From Streptomyces cyaneofuscatus (GTDB lineage: Bacteria; Actinomycetota; Actinomycetes; Streptomycetales; Streptomycetaceae): a stretch of 64,000 bases of DNA. The stretch spans positions 1 to 64,000 of the forward strand of contig NZ_JOEM01000001.1 of NCBI RefSeq assembly GCF_000718135.1, written 5' to 3'. Under the pieces are notes generated by a model, which saw nothing but the letters and a program-made list of their open reading frames with translations, was not told the DNA's origin and searched no databases. Below are positions 8,957 to 19,129 of this stretch, piece by piece. Each line of letters opens with the position of its first letter. The first letter of the stretch is position 1. Position numbers and translations under genes: made by a program.

Positions 8957-9292
8957 CCTTGAAGCAGAGGTGACGCTCGGTCACGTAGAAGGACCCCCCG
9001 CTCCTGGTACGGCTTCTGACCATTCCAGTGCTTTTGAGAGGGGGGCGCGCAACAACCGCTCCGCCACTCGAACGAGTGAACATCACTCTTGAGTTGGCGA
9101 ACAAGTCTCCCCAGAGGCGCCCCTGACCATGCATAGGGCGCGGGGTGGAACTTCGGCGCCGCCTTTGGCAGGATGCCCGCCCGCACTCCCCCGGAGCCCT
9201 GCCCTCCGCGTACGAGGCCCGCCTTGACCTGCTGGTACGGCCGGAAACCGCTCCCGTGCGGGGCGCGTGAAGACCTCGTGCAGACTGGCGTC
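8957..9292. other. Intergenic region between divergent cvnA and PP2C gene
   Basis: 336 bases without a convincing gene. It must hold the promoters of the conservon (minus) and the phosphatase (plus). Visible are a 6-bp dyad CACTCG-AA-CGAGTG near 9066-9079 and a GCGCCC/GGGCGC pair around the sequence near 9117-9152. CAGACT lies 6 nt before the phosphatase ATG and could be a weak leaderless -10 box. I could not assign a confident -35/-10 pair to cvnA. Confidence 0.5.
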
Positions 9293-10084
9293 ATGCGCTG
9301 CGAACTCGTCACCGTCCCCGGCGATCCCGAACGCCCCGACGAGGACTGGGCATCGGCCGCCGTCCCCGCGTCCGGCCAGGGGGGAGTGGTGGTGGTGCTG
9401 GACGGTGTCACGCCACCGGAGGGGGACGACGGTTGTGTGCACTCCGTCCCCTGGTTCACCGCCCGGTTGGGCGGCGCACTGGTGGAACTGTCGGGTTCAC
9501 GGCGAGATATGGACCTGGCCGAGATCCTGTCGGAGTCCATCCGGCGCACCGCCGACGCCCACCGGTCGACCTGTGACCTTTCTCACGTGCGGACGCCTCA
9601 GGCGACCGTGGCCCTGGCGCGTTGGAACGAACACGCGATCGAGTATCTGGTGCTCTCCGACGCGGTGCTCCTGCTGGAGGGGGCGGACGGCGCGGTCCGG
9701 GCGGTCCTCGACGACCGGCTCGACCGCCTGCCGCCGGGCTCGCTGGCCTCGGTGGCGACGGTCGACGCCCGGCTGCGCAACAAGGAGGGCGGCTTCTTCA
9801 CCGCCGCCGCCGACCCCGCGGTGGCCGCACGCGCGGTGACCGGCACCGTCCCGGCGGACCGGGTCCGCTCACTGGCCGCGCTGACGGACGGGGCGAGCCG
9901 GTGGGCGGAGGTGTTCCGCGAGGGCGACTGGGCGGCCCTGCTGGAGCTGGTGCGCAAGGCGGGGCCCCAGGGGCTGATCGACCGGGTACGGGAGCTGGAG
10001 AGGGCCGACGCGGCCGCCGGGCGCGTACGGCTGCGGCGGGGCAAGACCCACGACGACGCGACGGCGGTGTTCGTGGAGCTGTAA
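9293..10084 (+). CDS. PP2C-like protein phosphatase domain protein
   Basis: 263 aa from the ATG at 9293. PP2C/PPM metal-binding signatures appear in order: DEDWASAA near residue 13, VVVLDGVT near 35, LTDGASRW near 190 and HDDATAVFVEL at the C-terminus. These correspond to the Asp residues that hold the Mn/Mg centre. The protein is short and lacks the canonical DGxGGH, having DGVTPPEGDDGC instead, so activity is likely but not certain. It probably dephosphorylates Ser/Thr-phosphorylated proteins in the cytoplasm. CAGACT-N6-ATG hints at a leaderless start. It is convergent with the MarR gene, 19 nt away. Confidence 0.78.
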   Translation: MRCELVTVPGDPERPDEDWASAAVPASGQGGVVVVLDGVTPPEGDDGCVHSVPWFTARLGGALVELSGSRRDMDLAEILSESIRRTADAHRSTCDLSHVRTPQATVALARWNEHAIEYLVLSDAVLLLEGADGAVRAVLDDRLDRLPPGSLASVATVDARLRNKEGGFFTAAADPAVAARAVTGTVPADRVRSLAALTDGASRWAEVFREGDWAALLELVRKAGPQGLIDRVRELERADAAAGRVRLRRGKTHDDATAVFVEL

Positions 10085-10103
10085 GGGGCGGGGGCGCGGG
10101 CCG

Positions 10104-10586
10104 TCACTCCTCCGCGCGGGTGTTCAGCTGGTGCAGCAGCCGGGCCAGCTCCGCCACCTCGGCCCGGTCCCAGTCGGCCAGCTTGCGGACGTACTGCCCG
10201 CGCCGGGCGTCGCGGACGCTGCGGAAGCGGGCGAGGCCCTCGTCGGTGAGCCGGACGAGCCAGGCGCGGCCGTCGGCCGGGTCGGGTTCGCGGGCGACCA
10301 GACCGAGCTCCTCCAGGGCCCGCAGCTGACGGCTCATGGTGGCCTTGCCGACGCCGAAGTAGGCGGCCAGCTCGGTGGCCCGCTGCCGGCCGGCCGACTC
10401 CAGGCGGACGAGCAAGCCGTAGGCGGCGGGCTCCAGTTCGGGGTGGACCTCGCGGGCCATCTCGCCCGAACTGGCCCGGGCGCGGCGCAGGAAGACCGCC
10501 AGCTCGCGCTCCAGCGCCAGGAATTCGTGGTCCACACCAGTCCCGGCAGTCGCGCGCGGCTCCCGCGCCCTCTCGCTCCCGTGCAC
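10104..10586 (-). CDS. MarR family transcriptional regulator
   Basis: 160 aa from the GTG at 10586, chosen because AGGGG lies 7 nt upstream; longer upstream frames lack RBS and coding character. The winged helix-turn-helix is clear: QRATELAAYFGVGKATMSRQLRALEELGLVARE, followed by the wing DPADGRAWLVRLTDEG. Flanking helices give the dimer interface. MarR proteins repress until a ligand or oxidant releases them. The target is unknown. It is divergent from the GH25 gene, and a short dyad CTACG-TG-CGTAG at 10715-10726 in the shared intergenic region is a candidate operator. Confidence 0.9.
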   Translation of the reverse strand: MHGSERAREPRATAGTGVDHEFLALERELAVFLRRARASSGEMAREVHPELEPAAYGLLVRLESAGRQRATELAAYFGVGKATMSRQLRALEELGLVAREPDPADGRAWLVRLTDEGLARFRSVRDARRGQYVRKLADWDRAEVAELARLLHQLNTRAEE

Positions 10587-10804
10587 GTCAGCACCCCTCG
10601 TACGGTTTCCTGCCGATGAAAGTTTCTTCCACGGCCGGTCAACGCCGCAGCTCGGCCAGTATTTCGCAGGCGTAGACCAACGGCGGCGGCCAGGCCCTCT
10701 TCCGCACCCCGGGTCTACGTGCGTAGCGTCGTCACCGGATCGTACGCATGACATGAGCACGCCATGACTGTGGACAGCCACCACCCCACCCCGGAGGCAC
10801 ACCC

Positions 10805-11650
10805 ATGCCCCTGCACCGTCACAGATCCGGCACCTCCCACCGCTCGCGCCTCACCGTCGGCGGAGCCCTCCTGGCCGCCCTCGCCCTCCTCCTCGCCCTG
10901 CCGGGCGCCGCCACCGCCGGCCCGGACACCGCCGACGCCCCGCCCGCCCGCGGCACCGCCAGGATGGGCCAGGGCGTCATCGAGCACGACGGCCAGGGCG
11001 GACTGCCCCGCGATCCCCGGGTCGTCCAGACCGAGGGCGTGGACGTCAGCAGCCACCAGTCCAACGTCGCCTGGCAGACCCTGTGGAACAGCGGCGTGAA
11101 GTGGGCCTACGTGAAGGCCACCGAGGGGACGTACTACAAGAACCCGTACTTCGCGCAGCAGTACAACGGCTCGTACAACGTCGGCATGATCCGTGGCGCG
11201 TACCACTTCGCCACCCCGAACACGGCGAGCGGCGCCGCGCAGGCGAACTACTTCGTGGACAACGGCGGCGGCTGGTCCCGGGACGGGCGGACCCTGCCGG
11301 GGGTGCTCGACATCGAGTGGAACCCGTACGGCGCCCAGTGCTACGGCCTCAGCCAGGCCGCAATGGTGAACTGGATCCGGGACTTCACCACCACCTACCG
11401 GGCGCGCACCGGCCGGGACGCGGTCATCTACACCGCGACCAGCTGGTGGAAGGACTGCACCGGCAACAACGCGGGCTTCGGCGCCGTCAACCCGCTCTGG
11501 GTGGCCCGGTACAACACGACGGTCGGCGAACTGCCGGCCGGCTGGCCCGTCCACACGATGTGGCAGTACACCTCGACCGGCCCCACGGTCGGCGACCACA
11601 ACCGCTTCAACGGCGCGCTCGACCGCGTACAGGCGCTGGCCAACGGCTGA
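10805..11650 (+). CDS. Secreted GH25 lysozyme (muramidase)
   Basis: 281 aa with GGAGG 8 nt before the ATG. The Sec signal peptide is long (about 38 residues, hydrophobic core LLAALALLLALPGAATA), followed by a linker to about residue 78. The GH25 barrel starts at EGVDVSSHQ, with the conserved Asp in DVS, and carries the catalytic DIE in GVLDIEW near residue 177. It ends with HTMWQYTSTG. GH25 enzymes of this actinomycete type hydrolyse N-acetylmuramyl-1,4-GlcNAc bonds of peptidoglycan. The two cysteines (CYGL and KDC) could form a disulphide. It is the only domain; no cell-wall binding repeat follows. Confidence 0.95.
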   Translation: MPLHRHRSGTSHRSRLTVGGALLAALALLLALPGAATAGPDTADAPPARGTARMGQGVIEHDGQGGLPRDPRVVQTEGVDVSSHQSNVAWQTLWNSGVKWAYVKATEGTYYKNPYFAQQYNGSYNVGMIRGAYHFATPNTASGAAQANYFVDNGGGWSRDGRTLPGVLDIEWNPYGAQCYGLSQAAMVNWIRDFTTTYRARTGRDAVIYTATSWWKDCTGNNAGFGAVNPLWVARYNTTVGELPAGWPVHTMWQYTSTGPTVGDHNRFNGALDRVQALANG

Positions 11651-11664
11651 CCCCACCTGAACCG

Positions 11665-11696
11665 GCCCCGGTCACCTCTTCGCAGGTCACCGGGGC
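11665..11696 (+). terminator. Hairpin terminator after the GH25 gene
   Basis: A 13-position stem (GCCCCGGTCACCT against AGGTCACCGGGGC) with one internal C-C mismatch and a 6-nt loop, 14 nt after the stop. The arms are rich in GC and no T-run follows. Confidence 0.65.
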
Positions 11697-11731
11697 TTCG
11701 CGCTGCCCCGCACCCCGCTATGCACTCAACG

Positions 11732-11748
11732 TATACACACTATGTATA
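11732..11748 (+). promoter_or_regulatory. Candidate operator TATACA-N5-TGTATA upstream of polysaccharide deacetylase
   Basis: A perfect 6-5-6 dyad in an otherwise 70 percent GC context, 57-73 nt before the deacetylase start. The AT-rich arms resemble repressor sites of GntR/YtrA or similar dimeric regulators. No regulator gene is adjacent, so the cognate protein is unknown. Confidence 0.5.
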
Positions 11749-11804
11749 GTCCTCGGCGTACCGCACACCTGTGCGGATATTTCCGCGCAGAGGAGTGGTG
11801 TGCC

Positions 11805-12569
11805 GTGTCGAAGAAGATGACCGTGTTCGGCGGCGGGTTGGCCGCCGCGCTGGTGACGACGCTCACACTGGCGCTCAGCGGGTGCTCGATGGAGACGACG
11901 GCTCCGGGCTCGGCGCGGCAGGACGCGGCGCCCGACGCCAAGGGCTCCTTCGGGCGGGCGGACTGCCGCAAGGCGAAGTGCATCGCCCTCACGTTCGACG
12001 CGGGGCCGGGCAAGGACACCCCGGAGCTGCTGGACATCCTGAAGGAGAAGAAGGTCCACGCGACCTTCTTCCTGCTGGGCAAGCACCACGTCCTCAAGCA
12101 CCCGGACACCGTGCGGCGCATCCAGGACGAGGGCCACGAGGTGGCCAACCACACCTGGACGCACAAGATCCTCACCGACGAGGAGCCGGACGCGATACGG
12201 GCCGAGCTGGAGAAGACCCAGGTGGCGATCGAGAAGGTGACGGGGAAGAAGCCCCGGCTGATGCGCCCGCCGCAGGGCCGCACCGACGACAAGGTCTCCG
12301 GGATCAGCAAGGAGCTGGGGCTCTCCCAGGTGTTGTGGAGCGCCACCGCCAAGGACTACTCGACGAACGACTCGGCGCTGATCACGAAGCGGATCGTGGA
12401 CCAGGCGAGCAAGGACGGCATCATCCTGCTGCACGACATCTACCAGGGCACCGTGCCCGCCGTGCCGGGGATCATCGACACGCTCCAGAAGGACGGCTAC
12501 ACCTTCGTGACCGTCCCTGAGCTGATGGCCCCGGCGGTGCCGGAGCCGGGCACGATCTACCGCCCCTGA
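11805..12569 (+). CDS. Lipoprotein polysaccharide deacetylase (NodB/CE4)
   Basis: 254 aa from the GTG at 11805 (AGGAG 9 nt upstream); this start places a lipoprotein signal at the N-terminus with lipobox LSGC. The NodB domain starts CIALTFDAGPGKDTP (the usual TFDDG is TFDAG, so the second metal Asp is Ala) and has the H-x3-H metal motif in NHTWTHK, MRPPQG and HDIYQGT near the end. CE4 enzymes remove N- or O-acetyl groups from cell-wall or exopolysaccharide sugars. With the neighbouring muramidase it suggests envelope remodelling outside the membrane. The D-to-A change could weaken catalysis. Confidence 0.9.
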   Translation: MSKKMTVFGGGLAAALVTTLTLALSGCSMETTAPGSARQDAAPDAKGSFGRADCRKAKCIALTFDAGPGKDTPELLDILKEKKVHATFFLLGKHHVLKHPDTVRRIQDEGHEVANHTWTHKILTDEEPDAIRAELEKTQVAIEKVTGKKPRLMRPPQGRTDDKVSGISKELGLSQVLWSATAKDYSTNDSALITKRIVDQASKDGIILLHDIYQGTVPAVPGIIDTLQKDGYTFVTVPELMAPAVPEPGTIYRP

Positions 12570-12628
12570 GCGCTCCCGGGAAGAGCGGAACGGGCCGCCG
12601 CCGAGCACCCTGCCGCCGTGCACGCGGA

Positions 12629-12663
12629 ACGGCCCGCCCCCGTTGACTCGGGAAGCGGGCCGT
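12629..12663. terminator. Terminator between convergent deacetylase and lon
   Basis: Arms ACGGCCCGC (12629-12637) and GCGGGCCGT (12655-12663) pair perfectly. Inside the loop, CCCG and CGGG can pair again. It lies between two converging genes. Confidence 0.6.
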
Positions 12664-12709
12664 CCGTACCGGCCGTGCACCTGATGCCGCGCCCGTCACT
12701 GCGTGGCGG

Positions 12710-15127
<2,418 letters not shown>

Positions 15128-15149
15128 GATCTCCCCTTCGGCAGGCAAG

Positions 15150-15168
15150 TTGAGCTATGTGGACTCAA
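15150..15168 (-). promoter_or_regulatory. HAIR element (HspR-associated inverted repeat) upstream of lon
   Basis: TTGAG at 15150-15154 and CTCAA at 15164-15168 are separated by exactly 9 nt, which is the core of the HAIR consensus CTTGAGT-N7-ACTCAAG; the A before CTCAA is also kept. It lies 23-41 nt before the lon start codon. HspR binding to HAIR at dnaK, clpB and lon is established in Streptomyces. Confidence 0.85.
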
Positions 15169-15391
15169 TGCTTGTGAGCCGCCGAATGTTCCCCGAGCGG
15201 TGTTCGCTGTGAGCGATCAAGACCCGGGAGCCTGGTGAGCCCCCTGTCCACGGGAGCGTCGGGCGCGGAACGGCTATTCCCCGGGCCGCTCTCCCGCCCT
15301 GGGTGAATCTCCTGGTGAGCCCGTCAGCCCGTCAGCCCGCGAACCCGTGAACCCGTGAACCGGATAGCGTCCGGCCGTCGATAGGGAGGGT

Positions 15392-16000
15392 GTGAGGCTG
15401 TTGCGCCCTGCGGGGGGAGACCGGAATGACGGTACGGAGACGGAGAGCGACGACGCGGCGTTGGTGCGCGCCGTCGCGGGCGGGGACGCGGAGGCGCTGG
15501 GCGCGCTCTACGACCGGCACGCCGGGTGGCTGCACGCCCGGCTCGCCCGGCGGTGCGCGGACGCGGAGACCGTGCGCGAAGTGCTCCAGGACACCTTCGT
15601 GACCGTGTGGCGCTCCGCCGGCTCGCACCGGGGCGCGCAGGTCGGCGGGTGGCTGTGGGTGATCGCCTCGCGCCGGCTCGTCGACACCCTGCGGGCGGGC
15701 GCCCGCGCCGACCGGGCACCGGGCCCGGTACCGGAGACCGCCGCCCCCTCCGCCGAGGACCGGGTGCTGGCGGGCCTGGAGTACGGGGACGTGGGCACCG
15801 CGCTGGCCGGGATCTCGCCGGAGCTGCGCGAGGTCCTGCGCGCCACGGTCGTGGACGGGCTGTCGACGAGGGAGGCGGCCGCGCTGCTCGGCATCCCCGA
15901 GGGCACGGTCAAGACCCGCGCGATGCGGGCCCGGCGTGAGCTGCGGGCCGCACTGGAACGGCTGACGCCGGACGGCGAAGCGCTGGGAGGTACGGCATGA
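15392..16000 (+). CDS. RNA polymerase ECF-type sigma factor
   Basis: 202 aa from a GTG just downstream of GGGAGG; the spacing is short, so the start may shift. Sigma region 2 is visible in ALYDRHAGWLHARL through VLQDTFVTVWRSAG, followed by region 2.4-like GGWLWVIASRRLVD, and region 4 in LREVLRATVVDGLSTREAAALLGIPEGTVKTRAMRARREL. Regions 1 and 3 are missing, as in ECF sigma factors. The stop overlaps the start of the zinc-finger gene (ATGA), which marks that gene as its anti-sigma partner. The regulon probably includes this operon, but I did not identify a matching promoter. Confidence 0.92.
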   Translation: MRLLRPAGGDRNDGTETESDDAALVRAVAGGDAEALGALYDRHAGWLHARLARRCADAETVREVLQDTFVTVWRSAGSHRGAQVGGWLWVIASRRLVDTLRAGARADRAPGPVPETAAPSAEDRVLAGLEYGDVGTALAGISPELREVLRATVVDGLSTREAAALLGIPEGTVKTRAMRARRELRAALERLTPDGEALGGTA

Positions 16001-17019
16001 GGCGGGAACGTTCCGGCCTGGGACCGGACTGGCACGTGGGCGGGGAGCTGGCCGCGCGGTACGCCGCCGGTACGGCTGCCGAGAGCGAAGCGTGGTCGCT
16101 GGAGAAGCACGTCGAGGCGTGCGGCGCCTGCGCGGCCGTGGTCTCGTCGGCCGTCCGGGCGGGGCCGGAGACGGGCCCGCTGCTTGCAGGCATCCGGGCG
16201 GCGGTGCTGGAGCGGGCTGTCCAGGAACCGCGCGAGAGCGTCGGCTCCCGGGCGTACGCCAACAACGGCACCGGCCCGGCCATCGGCACCACCGTGACAG
16301 GCGCGGGAACCAGCACGACCACCGTGACAGGCGCGGCAACCAGCACGACCACCGTGACAGGCGCGGGGACCACGGGGGTGCCCCCGCGCCTGTCACGGGC
16401 CGCCCGGGTCGTGTGGGCCGCCGGGCCCGCCCTGCGGGGGGCCTGGCTGGTGGCGCTCGTCATCGTCGCCCTCGGGGCCGTCGCCCTGTCGTACGGGGCC
16501 GGGCTCGGGGCCTCGGTGCGGCCGTTGCTGCTGGTGACGGCGCCGGTGCTGCCGCTCGCCGGGGTGGCCCTGTCCTACGGGCTGCACGCCGATCCGCTGT
16601 ACGAGATCGCCACCTCGACCCCGGCCGGCGGGCTCCGGCTGCTGCTGACCCGGGCCGCCGCCGTCCTCGCGGTGAGCGTCCCGGCGCTGACCCTGGCCGG
16701 GGCCGTGCTGCCGGTCGCGGCGGGCGGCCCGGGGGCGGCCGCCTGGCTGCTGCCGGGGCTGGCGCTGACGCTCGCCGCGCTCGCGCTGGGCAGTTTCGTC
16801 GGCGGCCGCCGGGGGGCGGCCGCCGTCGGGGCCGCCTGGCTGGCGTTCGTCGTCGCCCCCGCCGCCGCCGGCGGGCCGGCCGGGGCCGCGCTGATGGCGG
16901 GGGCCTCCCCCTACTTCGCCGGCCCCGCCGTCCAGAGCGGCTGGGCCGCCGGGGCCGTGGCGTGCGCGCTGCTGCTCGCCGCCCGCCGCCGATCCTTCGA
17001 CCATCTGGAGACACCGTGA
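15997..17019 (+). CDS. Zinc-finger anti-sigma membrane protein
   Basis: 340 aa. The N-terminal zinc anti-sigma motif H38-x3-C42-x2-C45 (EKHVEACGAC) should bind the upstream sigma factor. A Thr/Gly-rich linker (about residues 90-130) contains three copies of a 10-residue repeat beginning TVTGA. The C-terminal part has about six hydrophobic helices (for example WLVALVIVALGAVALSYGAG and LLPGLALTLAALALG). A soluble zinc-finger head on a polytopic membrane body suggests a membrane-held anti-sigma that reads signals from the adjacent ABC system. The gene overlaps both neighbours by 4 nt. Confidence 0.85.
   Translation: MRRERSGLGPDWHVGGELAARYAAGTAAESEAWSLEKHVEACGACAAVVSSAVRAGPETGPLLAGIRAAVLERAVQEPRESVGSRAYANNGTGPAIGTTVTGAGTSTTTVTGAATSTTTVTGAGTTGVPPRLSRAARVVWAAGPALRGAWLVALVIVALGAVALSYGAGLGASVRPLLLVTAPVLPLAGVALSYGLHADPLYEIATSTPAGGLRLLLTRAAAVLAVSVPALTLAGAVLPVAAGGPGAAAWLLPGLALTLAALALGSFVGGRRGAAAVGAAWLAFVVAPAAAGGPAGAALMAGASPYFAGPAVQSGWAAGAVACALLLAARRRSFDHLETP
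16291..16375 (+). repeat. Tandem 30-bp repeats inside the anti-sigma gene
   Basis: Two full 30-bp copies (16291-16320 and 16321-16350, one base different) and a partial third (from 16351) encode the decapeptide TVTGAGTSTT. The number of copies could change by slippage without breaking the frame. Confidence 0.9.
16352..16398 (+). repeat. 17-bp perfect inverted repeat inside the anti-sigma gene
   Basis: The sequence at 16352-16368 is exactly complementary to 16382-16398, with a 13-nt loop. The left arm is the third copy of the tandem repeat; the right arm is the only inverted copy. It could form a strong mRNA hairpin within the coding region. Confidence 0.85.
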
Positions 17020-17783
17020 GCGCCAAAGTGACCGGGCTGACCGTCCGGCACCGCAGGAACACCGCCCTGGATGCCGTGGATCTGGACTTCGCTCCGGGCG
17101 TGCACGGGCTGCTCGGGCCCAACGGGGCGGGCAAGACCTCCCTGATCCGGGTGCTGGCCACGGTCTCGCCCCCGGACGCCGGGCAGGTGGAGCTGCTCGG
17201 CACCGAGGTCGGCCGGGGAGCCGATCACCGCGAGCGCGCCTCCGTACGGCGCCGGCTCGGCTATCTGCCGCAGGTATTTGGCTACTACCCGGGGTTCACC
17301 GTCCGCGAGTTCGTCGGCTACGTGGCCTGGCTCAAGGAGATGGACGGGGCGCAGGTCGCGGCGGCGGTGGAACGGGCCGTGGACCGGGTCGGGCTCGGCG
17401 AGCGGATCGACGCCAAGGTGAAGACGCTCTCCGGCGGCATGGTGCGGCGGGTCGGCATCGCCCAGGCGATCGTCAACGAACCCGCGCTCCTGCTGCTGGA
17501 CGAGCCGACCGCCGGTCTCGACCCGGAGCAGCGCGTGGAGTTCCGGGCCCTGCTGCGGGAGGTGGGCCGGACCTCCACGGTGATCGTCTCCACGCATCTG
17601 GTCGAGGACGTCGCGGCGGCCTGCTCCGATGTGACCCTGATCGAGGCGGGCCGGATCGCCTACCGGGGCACCACCGCCGAACTGATCGAACTGGGCGACG
17701 CGGCGGACGAGCTCGGCGGCAACCCGATCGAGCGCGGCTACACCGCCGCCCTGCGCGCCCACCGTACGGCGGTGGGGGCATGA
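17016..17783 (+). CDS. ABC transporter ATP-binding protein
   Basis: 255 aa with a GTG start overlapping the anti-sigma stop (GTGA). Walker A LLGPNGAGKTS, Q-loop LPQVFGYYPGFT, signature LSGGMVRRVGIA, Walker B ALLLLDEPTAGLDP and H-loop STHLVEDV are all present. The set resembles ABC-2 type drug, lantibiotic or lipid exporters. It should energise the membrane proteins encoded next, which overlap by 4 nt. Confidence 0.93.
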   Translation: MSAKVTGLTVRHRRNTALDAVDLDFAPGVHGLLGPNGAGKTSLIRVLATVSPPDAGQVELLGTEVGRGADHRERASVRRRLGYLPQVFGYYPGFTVREFVGYVAWLKEMDGAQVAAAVERAVDRVGLGERIDAKVKTLSGGMVRRVGIAQAIVNEPALLLLDEPTAGLDPEQRVEFRALLREVGRTSTVIVSTHLVEDVAAACSDVTLIEAGRIAYRGTTAELIELGDAADELGGNPIERGYTAALRAHRTAVGA

Positions 17784-19129
17784 CGGACACGTTGAGCCCG
17801 CCGGAGCCCACCGCCCCGGCCGCCTCCCCGCCCCGAATCGGCCATCCGGCGCGTGGAGCGTTCCGGGCCGAGCTGCGGCACGGGATCGCTCCCTGGATCG
17901 CACCCGCCATGGCTCTCACCATCGCCGTGCCGATGATCACCAAGGCCGCTCAGTGGCAGGGCAGCTGGGGCGAGACGCAGGGGCTGCTGCATTCGCTGAC
18001 CACCTTGATCGGCGGCCCGCTGGCTGCGGCCGCCGGGTGCTGGCAGGGCGGCCGGGAGCACCGGCGCAGAACCGTCGGGCTGAGCCTCTCGGTGCCTCGC
18101 TCGCGGGCGGCGCAGCTGGTGATGGCCGCGCTGCCGGTCGCGGTGTGGGCGGTCGTCGGCCACCTGGTGGCCGTGGCGGGGGTGCTGGCCGCCAGCTGGC
18201 CGTACGCCGGGGCCGGCGGCCCCTCGGTGGGCATGATCGTCCTGGATGCCTGGTTCCCGGTGTGTGCCGTGTTCACCGGGTTCGTGGTGGGTCGCGTGTG
18301 CCGGTGGCGGCTGGCCGCGCCGGTGCTCGCGGCGGCCACGTACCTCGTCCTGGGCGCCCCGACGTACACCTCCTCCGACCTCCGCTTCCTGAACCCGGCC
18401 GAGCAGTACTACCTGACCGACCGGGTGCCGGTGGCGTGGTTCGTGCCCGTGATGGTCCTCTGGACGGGCGCTCCGGTGCTCGCCCTGGTCACCGGCTACG
18501 CCGTGCGGCGCCGGTTCCTCGCGCTCGTCCCCCTGGCGGTTGCCGCCCTCGTCGCGCCCCTGATCGTGAGCAGCGGTGAGGACCTGTTCCGGGAGGACCC
18601 GGTGGCGGAGAGGCTGATCTGTACGGAGGCGGTGCCGCAGGTCTGTGTGGGCGGGCTCGACGGCCCGCTGCTGTCCCCGGCGTCCGACGCCCTGACCGGG
18701 CTGGTCTCCCGACTGGAGGGGGTACCGGGTGCGCCCGTGCGGTACGTCCAGACCTCCGACAGCCGGCGGCTCCCGCCGGACACCTCCCGGCTGCCCTACA
18801 CGTCCCGCGGCTGGACGGTGGTGCGTGACCGGATCGCCGATCCCGCCGGGTACGCCTGGGAGACGGCGCACTTCCTCACCGAACGCGACTGTCCGGAGTC
18901 CGTGACGGAGGAGGTGGAGGAAGACCCTGCCACCGTACGCATGCGGGAGACCGACGACGCCGTGGTGCACTGGCTGGCCCCCTGGGGCAGTTCGCGGCTC
19001 GACCCCGCCCAGGGCGCGGTGTATCTGAACCGGCTCACCGCCATGGGCGACACCGAGCGCCGGGCCTGGCTGGGCCGCTATCTGGCCACCCGTACGAGTT
19101 GCGACCCGAAGGCGGTGCCGGCGCTGTGA
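17780..19129 (+). CDS. ABC-2 type permease with C-terminal extracytoplasmic cysteine-bearing domain
   Basis: 449 aa. After a short cytoplasmic N-terminus come about six hydrophobic helices up to residue ~270 (for example LVMAALPVAVWAVVGHLVAV and FLALVPLAVAALVAPLIV). The remaining ~170 residues are soluble, end the protein and contain four cysteines (LICTEAVPQVCVG, RDCPES and TSCDP). Their even number and the position after the last helix suggest disulphides outside the cell. This is unusual for an ABC-2 permease; it may match the DUF7224-type tails seen in actinomycete permeases, but I cannot confirm this. Substrate unknown. Confidence 0.75.
   Translation: MTDTLSPPEPTAPAASPPRIGHPARGAFRAELRHGIAPWIAPAMALTIAVPMITKAAQWQGSWGETQGLLHSLTTLIGGPLAAAAGCWQGGREHRRRTVGLSLSVPRSRAAQLVMAALPVAVWAVVGHLVAVAGVLAASWPYAGAGGPSVGMIVLDAWFPVCAVFTGFVVGRVCRWRLAAPVLAAATYLVLGAPTYTSSDLRFLNPAEQYYLTDRVPVAWFVPVMVLWTGAPVLALVTGYAVRRRFLALVPLAVAALVAPLIVSSGEDLFREDPVAERLICTEAVPQVCVGGLDGPLLSPASDALTGLVSRLEGVPGAPVRYVQTSDSRRLPPDTSRLPYTSRGWTVVRDRIADPAGYAWETAHFLTERDCPESVTEEVEEDPATVRMRETDDAVVHWLAPWGSSRLDPAQGAVYLNRLTAMGDTERRAWLGRYLATRTSCDPKAVPAL

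Noticed and set aside
16291..16375. 30-bp repeats as CRISPR
   Set aside because: Contiguous copies without spacers, inside a coding frame.
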